Notes under the pieces: model-generated
What the model saw: only the letters and a program-made list of their open reading frames with translations
Database searches by the model: none
What the model was told of the DNA's origin: nothing
Part shown: positions 29,730 to 38,225 of the stretch, piece by piece
Position numbering within the stretch: the stretch's first letter is position 1
Layout: each line of letters opens with the position of its first letter
Assembly (NCBI RefSeq): GCF_000303155.1
Contig: NC_018719.1
Span: 2,480,001-2,544,000, forward strand
From: Candidatus Nitrososphaera gargensis Ga9.2
GTDB taxonomy: Archaea > Thermoproteota > Nitrososphaeria > Nitrososphaerales > Nitrososphaeraceae
Direction of reading: 5' to 3'
Length of the DNA stretch: 64,000 bases
Program-made: the position numbers and the translations under genes

Positions 29730-29984
29730 TTAATCTTCAAAGAGCGAGGATATCGCCTTGGAGATCCTTCTGGAGAATGCGAGCAGTGCAAAGTGCAGGC
29801 CAAAGCCGATTCCCGCGCTGATGCCGATGTTGATCCCCATCTCGTACAAGCCGATGAAGAGGCCAAGCGAAGGCAGGGTAAGGATGAGCGCCATTGCAGT
29901 GCTCACCCATGTTCCCTTTATGAGAATGTCAGGTGGCAGCTTGTCAATCCTCTGGCTTTCAAACTTGAGCGCGGTTCTGCTCAT
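29730..29984 (-). CDS. Small membrane protein (84 aa, two TM)
   Basis: The protein begins MSRTALKFESQRIDKLPPD. Two hydrophobic helices lie at about residues 26-46 and 50-70, and the C-terminus is basic and acidic (FSRRISKAISSLFED). A longer frame reaches 30005. It may be cotranscribed with atpC, lying 56 nt upstream on the same strand. The next 304 bases (29985-30288) are AT-rich and carry divergent promoters only. Confidence 0.55.
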   Translation of the reverse strand: MSRTALKFESQRIDKLPPDILIKGTWVSTAMALILTLPSLGLFIGLYEMGINIGISAGIGFGLHFALLAFSRRISKAISSLFED

Positions 29985-30288
29985 CAATATTTTCTTGAAT
30001 TGCAAGCAATATTAATTATAACGCAGTAAAACACGCAATGTATATTATCATAAATCTAAGAAATTAGGTCATAGGACAATTTGAATAAATTTTCGCAAGT
30101 TAAGTAATGAAAATCAAAAATTCTGGGCATATTTTGCCATAGTTGCTATTTTGACATCATAATTTTACAGATGAAAATTTTGCCGATTATATAATAATAG
30201 TTTGTTATATCCCTACTATCAATAAAATGAATATAGATTTGGCTATTCCAATAAACTTAATTAGCAAGCGAGAGCCATTCTATAGCAG

Positions 30289-30735
30289 ATGCAAATAACG
30301 GCGACGTCTCTTGAAGAAGGCAAGTTAGACGAGAAACTAGAGATGTTAATCGATCAATTCGAGCGCGAGGTCGCTCCGTATGACAGGTGGTCGCGGATAT
30401 CGATGGCCGCTACTTCCGCGGGCGTAGTCGCATCCATTGTCCTTCCGCTGCTTTTGCTTCAGCCGGCCCATGCCCTCTATGCCACAATAGCAGGCATTGC
30501 TGCAAGCATCGGCCTGACAAAGCTGCCGATACTGTACGCAGATCACAAAAAGCACGAAATCTCTAGGGTAAAGTACAAGCCCGTGACAGGAGTATGCATG
30601 TGCGACCTCTACCAGTACAGGACTCATTTGCACAAGATGCAAAATGCGAATAATACTGCAGAGCGCATCAGGCATTCAAAGCTGGCAAGCTACTACAAGC
30701 ACCAGATGGGCCTAGGTTCTGCCAAGTCCGGTTGA
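30289..30735 (+). CDS. Membrane protein with cytoplasmic tail (148 aa)
   Basis: An acidic N-terminal helix (residues 8-35) precedes two membrane helices (about 40-62 and 66-86). The C-terminal 60 residues are soluble and basic with CMCDLYQYRTHLHKM. ATG 30289 lies about 30 nt downstream of the box acttaatta. No family is recognised. It is convergent with the tnpB gene, 13 nt away. Confidence 0.6.
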   Translation: MQITATSLEEGKLDEKLEMLIDQFEREVAPYDRWSRISMAATSAGVVASIVLPLLLLQPAHALYATIAGIAASIGLTKLPILYADHKKHEISRVKYKPVTGVCMCDLYQYRTHLHKMQNANNTAERIRHSKLASYYKHQMGLGSAKSG

Positions 30736-30748
30736 TGAGTGACTGGAC

Positions 30749-31804
30749 TTATCGAATCACAAAAAGTCGTTCGATTTTCGCACTGGAACCCGACAGTGCT
30801 GTCAGAGAAGATAACTTCCCTAACCTCTTTGCTAGGTTAAAAGCTCCGTTATAGTCGACGTTGCACTGGTAGCCGCATGCATGGCACACGAACAGCCCTT
30901 GGTGTGGTCGCAAAGTGTTGTCACTTCCGCACCTGTGGCAGAGCTTGCTGCTATACCATTCCCTCGTCGTCAGCACTGGTGTTCCTTCCCAGTTTGCCTT
31001 ATACGCGATATACTTTGTCAGCCGATAGAATGGCATGCTTGCAATGATCCTGTTGAATCGTCTGCTTCTTGTTCTATTTCTGATTCCAGATAGGTCGCCC
31101 AGTAGTATGACAGCATTGTTCTCCTTTGCCACGTCATCTATCTGGCGACTGATTTTGTGAAGAATGTCGTTTACCTTTCTTTGCTCTCTATTGCTGACCT
31201 TGCGTACCATTCTCAGGAGCTTCTTTTTACCTAGCTTTTTGCGCAAGTACGCGTATTTGCGCCTCAATCCTCTTACGTTTCTGCCCATGAATATAGGCTT
31301 ACTTTGGTTAGAAGTAAAGGAGTTTGCAAACAGCACAGCAGTCGCAATATTCCTTTCACCCATGTCCACAGCAAGTATCGAAGAGGGATGAGCATTATCA
31401 AATGAAACTTCTTTTGAAATGGTCAAGTACAATTCATAGTGACCATCTCTTTTCAATAGCTTGGAGTCATGAATATTGCCTTCGATATATTGTTTTGTTT
31501 TTATTGGGCACCATATTCGCAACCTTGGCTTGACAGTAATAGCAACAAAGTATGGCATTTTGTTATCCGTTTTTATGACTTTGAACATTCTCTGAGTATC
31601 AAGATATACTGGGTCGTTTGGTTCTGCTATTGAAGCATGAGATGCATACTTTGAATATACTTCTGGATGCATCTTGCGGTTCCCACTATAAGGCTTCTTG
31701 ACTTTGATCATATCTTGCCATGCAGAACAAACTTCATCCAATAATGCATGCTTTCTCTTTGTTAACTGAGAGAGGCAGCATGTTATAGTTTTCTGTACTT
31801 CCAG
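30749..31804 (-). mobile_element. tnpB: TnpB (RNA-guided RuvC nuclease family) of a TnpB-only element
   Basis: The RuvC core is present: VDMGERNIATAV (RuvC-I Asp) and NVDYNGAFNLAKR (RuvC-III Asp), with a zinc finger between them (CHRCG and CHACG). In the RuvC-II motif the usual Glu of 'EDL' is Gly (ILLGDLSGIR); a Glu occurs at YKANWEGTP and could serve instead. The ATG-started frame begins at 31741, but homologous sequence (VQKTITCCLSQL) continues up to 31804, where the only start-like codon is CTG after TGA. No TnpA is nearby. TnpB cuts DNA using a right-end guide RNA; this copy may be altered or inactive. Confidence 0.8.
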
Positions 31805-31852
31805 TCATATTTCTATGCTGATAGTTCCTAATATACCCCGTCAGCCGAAGAT

Positions 31853-32149
31853 TTGATAGAACTGCCTATAACAAGGCTTAAATTAATTCCGGTCCTCTCC
31901 TTTTTTGTGGCTACAGACGAGAACCGGAAAAAGGTCACGGTAGGCAGAGTTTATGCGATAAGCACGCTTTTGGCCGTGATAATAGCTATTCCTGCAGTGA
32001 CGGTGACGCTTATCATGCATTATGTAATCAGGACCGACTTTTTCATAACGCTCACTGCGGGGCTGATAACGCTTTTTATCGCGATGGGCTTTGGCTACAA
32101 GCTGTCTAAAAAGTTCGCCAGGGTGCCCGGCGGTCAATCAAACACGTGA
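31853..32149 (+). CDS. Small membrane protein (98 aa, two TM)
   Basis: A TTG start opens a protein with a basic cytoplasmic segment (TDENRKKVTVGRVY) followed by two hydrophobic helices (about residues 34-56 and 63-83). The C-terminus is basic. No family recognised. Its 3' end overlaps the 34-residue membrane microprotein on the other strand by 16 nt. Confidence 0.5.
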   Translation: MIELPITRLKLIPVLSFFVATDENRKKVTVGRVYAISTLLAVIIAIPAVTVTLIMHYVIRTDFFITLTAGLITLFIAMGFGYKLSKKFARVPGGQSNT

Positions 32150-32238
32150 GACCCGCCGACTATTGCCATCAGCACAATGGAGACTAGAACCACCAATCCA
32201 ACGATTACGCCCATAATCGTCATGTTTGCAAGGTCCAT
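32134..32238 (-). CDS. Single-TM microprotein (34 aa)
   Basis: Read directly from the sequence: the product begins MDLANMTIMGVIVGLVVL, crosses the membrane once (about residues 8-28) and ends GGSHVFD. A GGTGAG ribosome-binding-like sequence lies 6 nt before the ATG. Short single-span proteins of this kind often regulate or stabilise larger membrane complexes, but no partner can be named here. Confidence 0.5.
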   Translation of the reverse strand: MDLANMTIMGVIVGLVVLVSIVLMAIVGGSHVFD

Positions 32239-32445
32239 TATTCTCTCACCTCCGGCGAGGCTGCTATTGTGATGATGACAATGCTAACTATAAAAACTTG
32301 ATCAGATGCCAGCAAAATCCCGAATTATTAGCTGTTTATCATCATATGGCATCATAATATCAAACGACTTGCCCTGAACCACCAATTTTTCATATTCCGC
32401 TCTGGTCGCCAATGGGCAGAAATAGCTGAAGTGCGAAATTAGAGT

Positions 32446-32679
32446 GTGAACTTAAAGCATATTGCCCTGCAGCTTTGCACGTGCACTTGGATCGAGATAA
32501 TGACCGGCGCAGGAATAACGCTTTACATGCTCTACCTTGGCAGCTATACGCTCGCGGTGATCACCGTCGGAGTGTTTGCTCCGCTCATCCTGTTCCATTT
32601 TGCTATGGATCAGTTACCAAAAAGCAACGTCGAGTGGCAGCAAAAGCGGCCAAGAAGAAGGATAAAGCTTCGCGCCTAG
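32446..32679 (+). CDS. Small membrane protein (77 aa)
   Basis: A GTG start at 32446 opens a protein with two closely spaced hydrophobic segments (about residues 17-34 and 36-54). The C-terminal tail is very basic (QQKRPRRRIKLRA), consistent with a cytoplasmic tail. The 207-nt gap before it shows no other gene. It overlaps the end of pyrI by 4 nt, tail to tail. Confidence 0.45.
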   Translation: MNLKHIALQLCTCTWIEIMTGAGITLYMLYLGSYTLAVITVGVFAPLILFHFAMDQLPKSNVEWQQKRPRRRIKLRA

Positions 32680-33137
32680 AACACTAGCTCGTCGATTGAT
32701 AACGTCCTTGCGCAGTAGCGGCACTTGAGCACTACTTTTTCCTTGTCAATGACGTCAATGGTGGACCTGATCTCCTCGCCGCTGTTTGTTATGCATTTCA
32801 GGTTGGGGCACTTGAATATCCCGACGATAGAATCTGGCAGCTGGATCTTGCGCTTCTCTATGAGCTTGTAGTCGCGGATAATGTTGATCGTTGCGCGCGG
32901 TGCAATGAGTGCAAGCTTGTTGGTTTCGCTCGTCTCCAGAAACCTGTTCTCCACCTTGATGATGTCCTTCTTGCCGTGCTTGCTGCTGGGCACATTCAGC
33001 GCGACGGTGATCACGTTGCCCTCCTTGCCTGTTATGCTCAGGGCCCGTAGCACAAGGAGCGCCTTGCCTGCTTCGATGTGATCAATCACCGTGCCGTCCT
33101 TTATCCTGCGCACAAGAAGCTGGCTCGTGTCAGACAT
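32676..33137 (-). CDS. pyrI: Aspartate carbamoyltransferase regulatory subunit PyrI
   Basis: The nucleotide-binding N-domain is seen in LLVRRIKDGTVIDHIEAGKA, and the C-terminal zinc domain has CPNLKC and CRYC, four cysteines binding zinc at the contact with the catalytic chain. PyrI confers CTP/ATP control on pyrimidine synthesis. pyrB is not adjacent in this window. ATG 33137 is chosen over 33146 because a gatatactt box centred near 33166 puts the transcript start at about 33140. Confidence 0.9.
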   Translation of the reverse strand: MSDTSQLLVRRIKDGTVIDHIEAGKALLVLRALSITGKEGNVITVALNVPSSKHGKKDIIKVENRFLETSETNKLALIAPRATINIIRDYKLIEKRKIQLPDSIVGIFKCPNLKCITNSGEEIRSTIDVIDKEKVVLKCRYCARTLSIDELVF

Positions 33138-33225
33138 ATATTGCACTGATGCGGTGCTGCTAAGTATATCAGCGTATCGTCGTGTCGTCGATACATTGAT
33201 TATTCAGTTTCGTTCATAGTCAGCC

Positions 33226-33474
33226 GTGGGACTGTTCAGACGCTGGAAGCCGAAAGGCAAGATGTACAGCCTGAAATGCACCCAGTGCGGCAGCGGCTTT
33301 TTGTCAAGCTACAACCTCGAAGCGCCCATCTGTGGTAAGTGCCTGCAAAAGGCCAAGTCGCTGGATTCCACCATAGATCACGAAAAGGCCTGCATAAAAT
33401 GCGGCACGCAGGGAGTGATCTATGGCAAGGAATACTGCTACTCCTGCTATTTTGGATTTCAAAAGAAAGAGTAG
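33226..33474 (+). CDS. Double zinc-ribbon protein (82 aa)
   Basis: Four CxxC pairs are visible: CTQC, CGKC, CIKC and CYSC, so two zinc sites are likely. The N-terminus is basic (FRRWKPKGKMYSLK). It starts with GTG at 33226. It is divergent from pyrI. No further function can be assigned. Confidence 0.65.
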   Translation: MGLFRRWKPKGKMYSLKCTQCGSGFLSSYNLEAPICGKCLQKAKSLDSTIDHEKACIKCGTQGVIYGKEYCYSCYFGFQKKE

Positions 33475-33915
33475 TAGCAGCCGTTGCAGGCGGGTTGGCG
33501 TGCGTACACGAGAGATATGATCTGCAACGGCCGGCGGACAGCTGGTTTAGTCTGGCGATTTTTTTATTACACTGCTGCAGGCAGATGGTCGGCAGATGAT
33601 AAAGGGCATTGTAGTCTCTTTTACTAGAAAAATTTAGCAGTTGGTCAGCTCGGGTTGGCAGGATCGCATTAATGGATCAAAGGGGAGAGTAGCGGCACCG
33701 GCAACGTAAGAGAAGAACGGTGCCGCCAAGGGAGAACGGGATGCTCGGGAAAGCTTTCCATTGCTCTCCCCTTTGCCTATTTCCGCATGACCTTTCAACT
33801 TAAGGAACGCGCTAAATTTTGCCACTTATTGCCACAAGACGGGTATTAACGGTATCATATGCCAGTATGTGGAAAATTAGAAATTTTGCAAAAAATGACA
33901 GGAGCCCGACAAGCT
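33475..33915. other. Gene-free stretch holding a compact inverted-repeat element
   Basis: About 440 bases have no supportable protein gene; a 63-codon minus frame overlaps the structured element and is not credible. The structured element at 33679-33774 is listed separately. The last 80 bases are AT-rich and end just past the stop of the redox protein gene. Confidence 0.6.
33679..33774. ncRNA. Structured element: candidate small RNA or MITE-like repeat
   Basis: AAAGGGGAGAG at 33679-33689 is a perfect inverted repeat of CTCTCCCCTTT at 33764-33774. Inside, GCGGCACCG (33692-33700) pairs with CGGTGCCGC (33718-33726) around a 17-nt A/G-rich loop. A palindrome GGAAAGCTTTCC sits near 33748-33759. 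This makes a three-way-junction-like fold on either strand. Strand is not determined. The alternatives are a non-autonomous transposon with 11-bp terminal repeats, or a folded RNA. Confidence 0.45.
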
Positions 33916-35082
33916 TTAACCAAAAGTGAAGGTGTATATCTCAAATCCCTTGCCTTTGACATTGATCACTAGCTGGTGCTTGCCGTAATTCTCGTGCATT
34001 GCAAGGTTGTAGAGCTTTTGCCCGTCTATGGCAATTGTACCGTCTTCTGAAACGTCTGCCCCGCGCGAGCTGCTGCCAGTCAGGCTTGAGCCGTCCTCTG
34101 AAATGTAGAGAACGCTGCCGCTGCTGCCGCCTGCGACGATGTTGACCGCTTTTGCAGAGTACGAAAGGACGACCCGGCCAGTTTCGCTCTGGAGCTCCAT
34201 GTGGTCTGCGTTATTCTTCCACCCCCCGTCAAGGTAGATCCTATTTGGAAGGATCGTCGTCGTGTCTTCCGGGATCGTGTACTTTACCGTCTGGTCCGGC
34301 CTGAAGCCTTCCGGGTTTCCAAGCGGCGCCCTTGCAAACTGGTATCCAAAATAAAGCTCTGGAGTGTCTATCCGGCCAAAGTTGACGCTCTGCGCGTTTT
34401 TTGGGTTGCTTATCGACTGGTCGAGTGGAGTAGTAGTGTTGGTTATGCCCATGTACGCGGCGCGCTCTAACAGCAGCGACTGGATCACTTTTTCGGTTTC
34501 GGCATAGCTGCCTTCCCCAATGTGGTCGTACCGGATGTAGCCTTCGTTGTCAACCAGGTACTTTCGCGGCCAGTACCGGTTTTCGTATGCCTTCCACGTC
34601 CCCTTGTCGTTGTCCTGAGCCACCGGATACTTGATCCCAAATTTTTCAACGGCCGCCTTGACGTTGTCATAGTCTTTTTCAAACTCGAACTCGGGCGTGT
34701 GCACGCCTACTATCACCAAGCCGTCGTCCGCATATTTTTCGTACCATGCGTTAAGGTAGGGAATAGTCCTGATGCAGTTAATGCAGCTGTAGGTCCAAAA
34801 GTCGATCAGCACGACCTTGCCTCTTAGATCGGCAAGCGTTACCAGGTCGGTGTTGATGTAGCCAGAGATTTGCGCAAGCTCTGGCGCTAGTTTGAATTGT
34901 GATTTGTCTATCTGCACTTCTGTAACAGTGCCGTTTTCAATAATGGCTGCAGGCACGAAATTCTTCTGCTGGCCCGACGCGGCCTTGTTGAGATCAGGGT
35001 TGTTAAAGTAGACTCCAAAGCCGGCTATGAGCGCGACCACGCCGACTCCTACTGCAAGCGCGCTAAGGTTGTCCGTGTTCAA
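33916..35082 (-). CDS. Membrane-anchored thioredoxin-like protein with DipZ-type C-domain
   Basis: One N-terminal membrane helix (residues 7-27) anchors an exterior TlpA/redoxin domain whose active site is SCINC in VVLIDFWTYSCINCIRTIP. The C-terminal 170 residues form a beta-sandwich like the C-terminal domain of mycobacterial DipZ. The partner CcdA gene overlaps by 4 nt upstream, so this is a split DipZ: CcdA passes electrons from cytoplasmic thioredoxin to this protein. The likely role is disulfide reduction or isomerisation outside the membrane. Confidence 0.85.
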   Translation of the reverse strand: MNTDNLSALAVGVGVVALIAGFGVYFNNPDLNKAASGQQKNFVPAAIIENGTVTEVQIDKSQFKLAPELAQISGYINTDLVTLADLRGKVVLIDFWTYSCINCIRTIPYLNAWYEKYADDGLVIVGVHTPEFEFEKDYDNVKAAVEKFGIKYPVAQDNDKGTWKAYENRYWPRKYLVDNEGYIRYDHIGEGSYAETEKVIQSLLLERAAYMGITNTTTPLDQSISNPKNAQSVNFGRIDTPELYFGYQFARAPLGNPEGFRPDQTVKYTIPEDTTTILPNRIYLDGGWKNNADHMELQSETGRVVLSYSAKAVNIVAGGSSGSVLYISEDGSSLTGSSSRGADVSEDGTIAIDGQKLYNLAMHENYGKHQLVINVKGKGFEIYTFTFG

Positions 35083-35852
35083 CCAAGACCCCTCTCCAGA
35101 TTGATTATCTCGCTAGCAAGTGGAAAGTTGCCGATTATGCTAAGCTGGTTTGTGATCACGAGTACGCCCAGTACGATCAGGATTGCGCCCATTATTGGGT
35201 TGAAATATTTAAGGTACTTGACCATCTTTTTGATTATCTTGGTGGATTGTGAGAAGAACGCTCCAGTTATCAAAAATGGCACTCCTAGGCCAAGCGAGTA
35301 TGCAAGAAGCGAATTGTATGCTGCTCCGGGAGAGGTGGCCGCAAGCGTAAGCGTGGTGCCAAGTATCGGGCCGACGCACGGCGTCCATCCGGAGGCAAAT
35401 GCGGCTCCAAACACGAACGATGTCAGGTAGGTTGTCTTGAAGCGCGGGAGGTTGGCCGCCGTCATCCTCCTTTCAAAGTTGAGCGTGCGTATCTTTGTCG
35501 ATAGGACAAGGTATGCACCAAACGCGATTATCACACCGCCACCTATCGTCTGGAGCGTCGCCTGAAAGCCGGTACCGATGTTGGCAAGGAAGCTGTTCAA
35601 TATCACGCCCATCACAGCAAAGACTAGCGAAAAGCCAAGCACAAAGTAGACAGTGTTCAAAAAGATGTTGAGCCGCGTGGACTTTTTGACGGTGACCGAG
35701 GTACCGCCGGCATTCTGGTTCTGACCCTGTATCTCGCTCAGTGTCGTGCCCGACAGGTAGGATACAAATGCAGGGATTATCGGCAGGATGCACGGTGAGA
35801 AGAACGATCCCGCTCCTGCAAGCGCAAACACCAGAACGCTGGTCTCTACCAC
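35079..35852 (-). CDS. ccdA: CcdA/DsbD-type thiol-disulfide transporter
   Basis: Six hydrophobic helices are present. The two redox cysteines lie in FFSPCILPIIPAFV near residue 21 and SGWTPCVGPILGT near residue 157, the family positions. It carries reducing equivalents across the membrane. The next gene (thioredoxin/DipZ-like) starts in its stop codon, so the two are translated together. Length (257 aa) is normal. The promoter lies in the 75-nt gap after the 3-TM protein gene. Confidence 0.9.
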   Translation of the reverse strand: MVETSVLVFALAGAGSFFSPCILPIIPAFVSYLSGTTLSEIQGQNQNAGGTSVTVKKSTRLNIFLNTVYFVLGFSLVFAVMGVILNSFLANIGTGFQATLQTIGGGVIIAFGAYLVLSTKIRTLNFERRMTAANLPRFKTTYLTSFVFGAAFASGWTPCVGPILGTTLTLAATSPGAAYNSLLAYSLGLGVPFLITGAFFSQSTKIIKKMVKYLKYFNPIMGAILIVLGVLVITNQLSIIGNFPLASEIINLERGLG

Positions 35853-35927
35853 ACCAATTCAACAGGCAGCTCCCGATTTTTGCTTTAATACTTTTTTCCA
35901 AATTTGCACCAAATTGGCTCAGGGCTC

Positions 35928-36245
35928 TCAGCTGGCCTTCGGCGTGGTTTTCACGCCCTCGGGCCACACCGTGACCTTCAAAAGTGCTACGAGCCCTGCG
36001 AGCTCGGCGATATGTATGCCGACAAAGTAGGGCAGCAGATCATCAGAGTAGAGCGGCGCCATTGCAAAATAGCCATAAACCGCTATCCCGTTGTGGAGCA
36101 TCAGCATGCTTGCAAACACCACGAGGCCAACTGTGAACGTGGCTCTGGTCTTGCTGTAGATGTTGGCATACACGGCCAGCAGCGCGACAAGTATCGCCAC
36201 GTTTGCCATGCTGATTATGGAGCTGATGTCCATTAGCAGAGCCAT
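35928..36245 (-). CDS. Small membrane protein (105 aa, three TM) next to HTH regulator
   Basis: Three hydrophobic helices lie at about residues 13-28, 38-58 and 72-92, with a His in LMLHNGIAVYGYF and another in GIHIAELAG. In haloarchaea similar small membrane proteins stand beside ArsR-like regulators (DUF7521-type arrangement). Here the HTH gene is just upstream (24-nt gap), fitting such a sensor-regulator pair. That functional link is inference. The downstream neighbour is ccdA. Confidence 0.6.
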   Translation of the reverse strand: MALLMDISSIISMANVAILVALLAVYANIYSKTRATFTVGLVVFASMLMLHNGIAVYGYFAMAPLYSDDLLPYFVGIHIAELAGLVALLKVTVWPEGVKTTPKAS

Positions 36246-36269
36246 TGAAGAACAGGGAAAGAAATTGGC

Positions 36270-36602
36270 TTATTTACTTTTTTCCAGATCTCTACTGCTA
36301 CTGCTCCGCTTCTTCTCTATCGCCGCCCTGACCTCGTTGAACGCCTCGATGTTGACTTCAAGGTAGTTGGAGATGAAGTAGAGCACTCCGTACTTTTCAC
36401 CGGTCTTGGTGACCATGTTGTTCTTCTCAAGAACGCCGATATGGTGCTGCACGGCCTTGTAGTCGATCCCCATCTCCTCGGCCAGCTGGTTCATGTTGTG
36501 GGGCCGCTCCTTGAGAAGATCGATTATCCTGATCCTATTCTCGCCGCCCCTCGAACCTGCAAAAAGGTACCACAGCAGGCGCTTGGCGTTGGGGTCTGGC
36601 AT
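36270..36602 (-). CDS. ArsR/winged-HTH transcriptional regulator
   Basis: The winged helix is seen in RIIDLLKERPHNMNQLAEEM, then GIDYKAVQHHIGVLEKN and MVTKTGEKYGVLYFISNYL. ATG 36602 (MPDPNAKRLLWYL) is preferred over the ORF start at 36704: a box tttaaattt at 36637-36645 implies a transcript start near 36615, inside the longer frame. The C-terminal tail is coiled and charged. No metal-binding cysteines are seen. It is likely cotranscribed with the small membrane protein. Confidence 0.8.
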   Translation of the reverse strand: MPDPNAKRLLWYLFAGSRGGENRIRIIDLLKERPHNMNQLAEEMGIDYKAVQHHIGVLEKNNMVTKTGEKYGVLYFISNYLEVNIEAFNEVRAAIEKKRSSSSRDLEKSK

Positions 36603-36815
36603 GTGTAATAGTACTACCATGCTCGTTAGAATGGCTTGAAATTTAAACTTGAATTGCTGCTCTACCGCATACCTTATATCTGTGTCCGGCCTATCTAGGA
36701 GCAAGACAAAAGTTTCGGCACGGCAGATTTGTCAAAAGGAAAACAAAAAACTTTTCATCTCTTCCGTGGCTTTTGTGGATAGAAAAGAAAAATACAAAAA
36801 AGTGAAAAAAGGAAA

Positions 36816-38180
36816 ATGACAAAAACATTTGAAGAGTTGGGATTGAGTGCACAACTAACAAGAGCACTCTCCGAAAATGGATTTGAGGCGCCGTTCCCTA
36901 TACAAGAGGCAGCTATACCGCTTGTTTTGGAAGGTAAAGATGTCGTAGGACAGGCGCACACAGGAACCGGCAAGACGGCGGCTTTTGGCCTGCCGATATT
37001 GCAAAAGATCAAGCCTGACGGTCCGCTGCAGGCATTGATACTTGCCCCGACAAGGGAACTTGCGGTGCAGGTCACGACCGAGATCAAACGGTTCGCAAAG
37101 TACACAGGAGTAAGGACAGTCGCCATCTATGGCGGCCAGAGCATCAACGTGCAGCTTGACAAGCTCAAGCAGGGCGTACAGATAGTAGTTGCGACGCCCG
37201 GCAGGCTTATCGACCACATCAAGCAGGGCTCGATAATACTTGACGATGTCAAGTTCGTGGTGCTCGACGAGGCAGACAGGATGTTGGACATGGGCTTTAT
37301 CGACGACATCAAATTCATCCTGTTCTACGTGAACGAAGACAGGCAGACTTGCTTGTTCTCTGCGACAATGCCCCCGGAGATCCTGAGGCTGGCAGAGGAG
37401 TACATGAAGCGCGACGAAATCGAGCACGTGAGGCTCAACGAAGAAGAGATCACGCTTGACACCATCGACCAGTCTTACCTCGTGGTTGAAGAGCGCGAGA
37501 AATTCAAGCACCTGTGCAACTTTATCAGGCAGAACAAGGACAGCAAGGCGCAGACCATAGTGTTTGCAGCGACAAAGCAGCGCGCCGACAGGATTGCGTA
37601 CAACCTCAGGCGCGAAGGCTTTAGCGCAGTCACCATCCACGGCGACCTGTCGCAAAGGCAGCGCGATAACGCGATGCACAAGTTCAGGAAGGGGACCGAA
37701 GACATCCTCGTCGCGACAGACATTGCGGCAAGGGGAATCGACGTCCCGGCTGTAGGTCACGTCATCAACTACGACGTGCCAGACGACCCCAACGTGTACT
37801 TCCATAGGATCGGCAGGACAGCGAGGGCCGGCGCTGAAGGCAAGGCAATATCTCTTGTCTCAAACGACAGGATTGCCGACTTTGACCGCATCCTGGCGCA
37901 AACTCAGCTGCCGATACGCAAGCTCAATGACGAAATGGGAATTGTCGTCCCAGTGGTGGCGCAGCGCCAGCCGCAGTCGTATGGCGGTGGTGGAGGATAT
38001 CGCAGGCGCGGCGGCTATGGTGGCGGTGGAGACAGGGGATACCGCGGTGGCGGAAGACGCTACGGCAGTGATGGCTATGGCGGCTACAGGCGCGGCGGAG
38101 GCCACAGAGGCTACGGTGGCAGCGGAAGCGGCTACCGAGGCGGTGGCGGAAGACGCTACGGCAATAACAACTACTACTAG
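36816..38180 (+). CDS. DEAD-box RNA helicase with Gly/Arg-rich C-terminus
   Basis: Helicase motifs are complete: Q motif FEAPFPIQEAAIP, Walker A AHTGTGKT (47-54), PTRELAVQ, DEAD in VLDEADRMLDMGF near residue 150, SAT, and HRIGRTARAG. After about residue 388 the protein becomes a low-complexity tail of YGGGGGYRRRGGYGG-type repeats, which bind RNA and favour condensates. It is probably an RNA chaperone of the CsdA/DeaD type. It heads a set of RNA-related genes on this strand. The leader is very A-rich. Confidence 0.9.
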   Translation: MTKTFEELGLSAQLTRALSENGFEAPFPIQEAAIPLVLEGKDVVGQAHTGTGKTAAFGLPILQKIKPDGPLQALILAPTRELAVQVTTEIKRFAKYTGVRTVAIYGGQSINVQLDKLKQGVQIVVATPGRLIDHIKQGSIILDDVKFVVLDEADRMLDMGFIDDIKFILFYVNEDRQTCLFSATMPPEILRLAEEYMKRDEIEHVRLNEEEITLDTIDQSYLVVEEREKFKHLCNFIRQNKDSKAQTIVFAATKQRADRIAYNLRREGFSAVTIHGDLSQRQRDNAMHKFRKGTEDILVATDIAARGIDVPAVGHVINYDVPDDPNVYFHRIGRTARAGAEGKAISLVSNDRIADFDRILAQTQLPIRKLNDEMGIVVPVVAQRQPQSYGGGGGYRRRGGYGGGGDRGYRGGGRRYGSDGYGGYRRGGGHRGYGGSGSGYRGGGGRRYGNNNYY

Positions 38181-38225
38181 CAGCGGGCACACCATTTTTA
38201 AGGCCCGCAGGCTCTCTATTTTTTA

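Noticed and set aside
33634-33825. 63-codon minus frame over the structured element
   Set aside because: Its sequence is dictated by the inverted repeats; no start signal or homology-like feature.
36855-37805. 316-codon minus-strand frame opposite the DEAD-box helicase
   Set aside because: Shadow of the helicase gene; no start signal and an odd His/Arg/Val-rich composition.
37970-38180. Repeat-rich DNA that might be a CRISPR or satellite
   Set aside because: It encodes the Gly/Arg/Tyr tail of the helicase in frame; repeats are short and irregular with no spacers.
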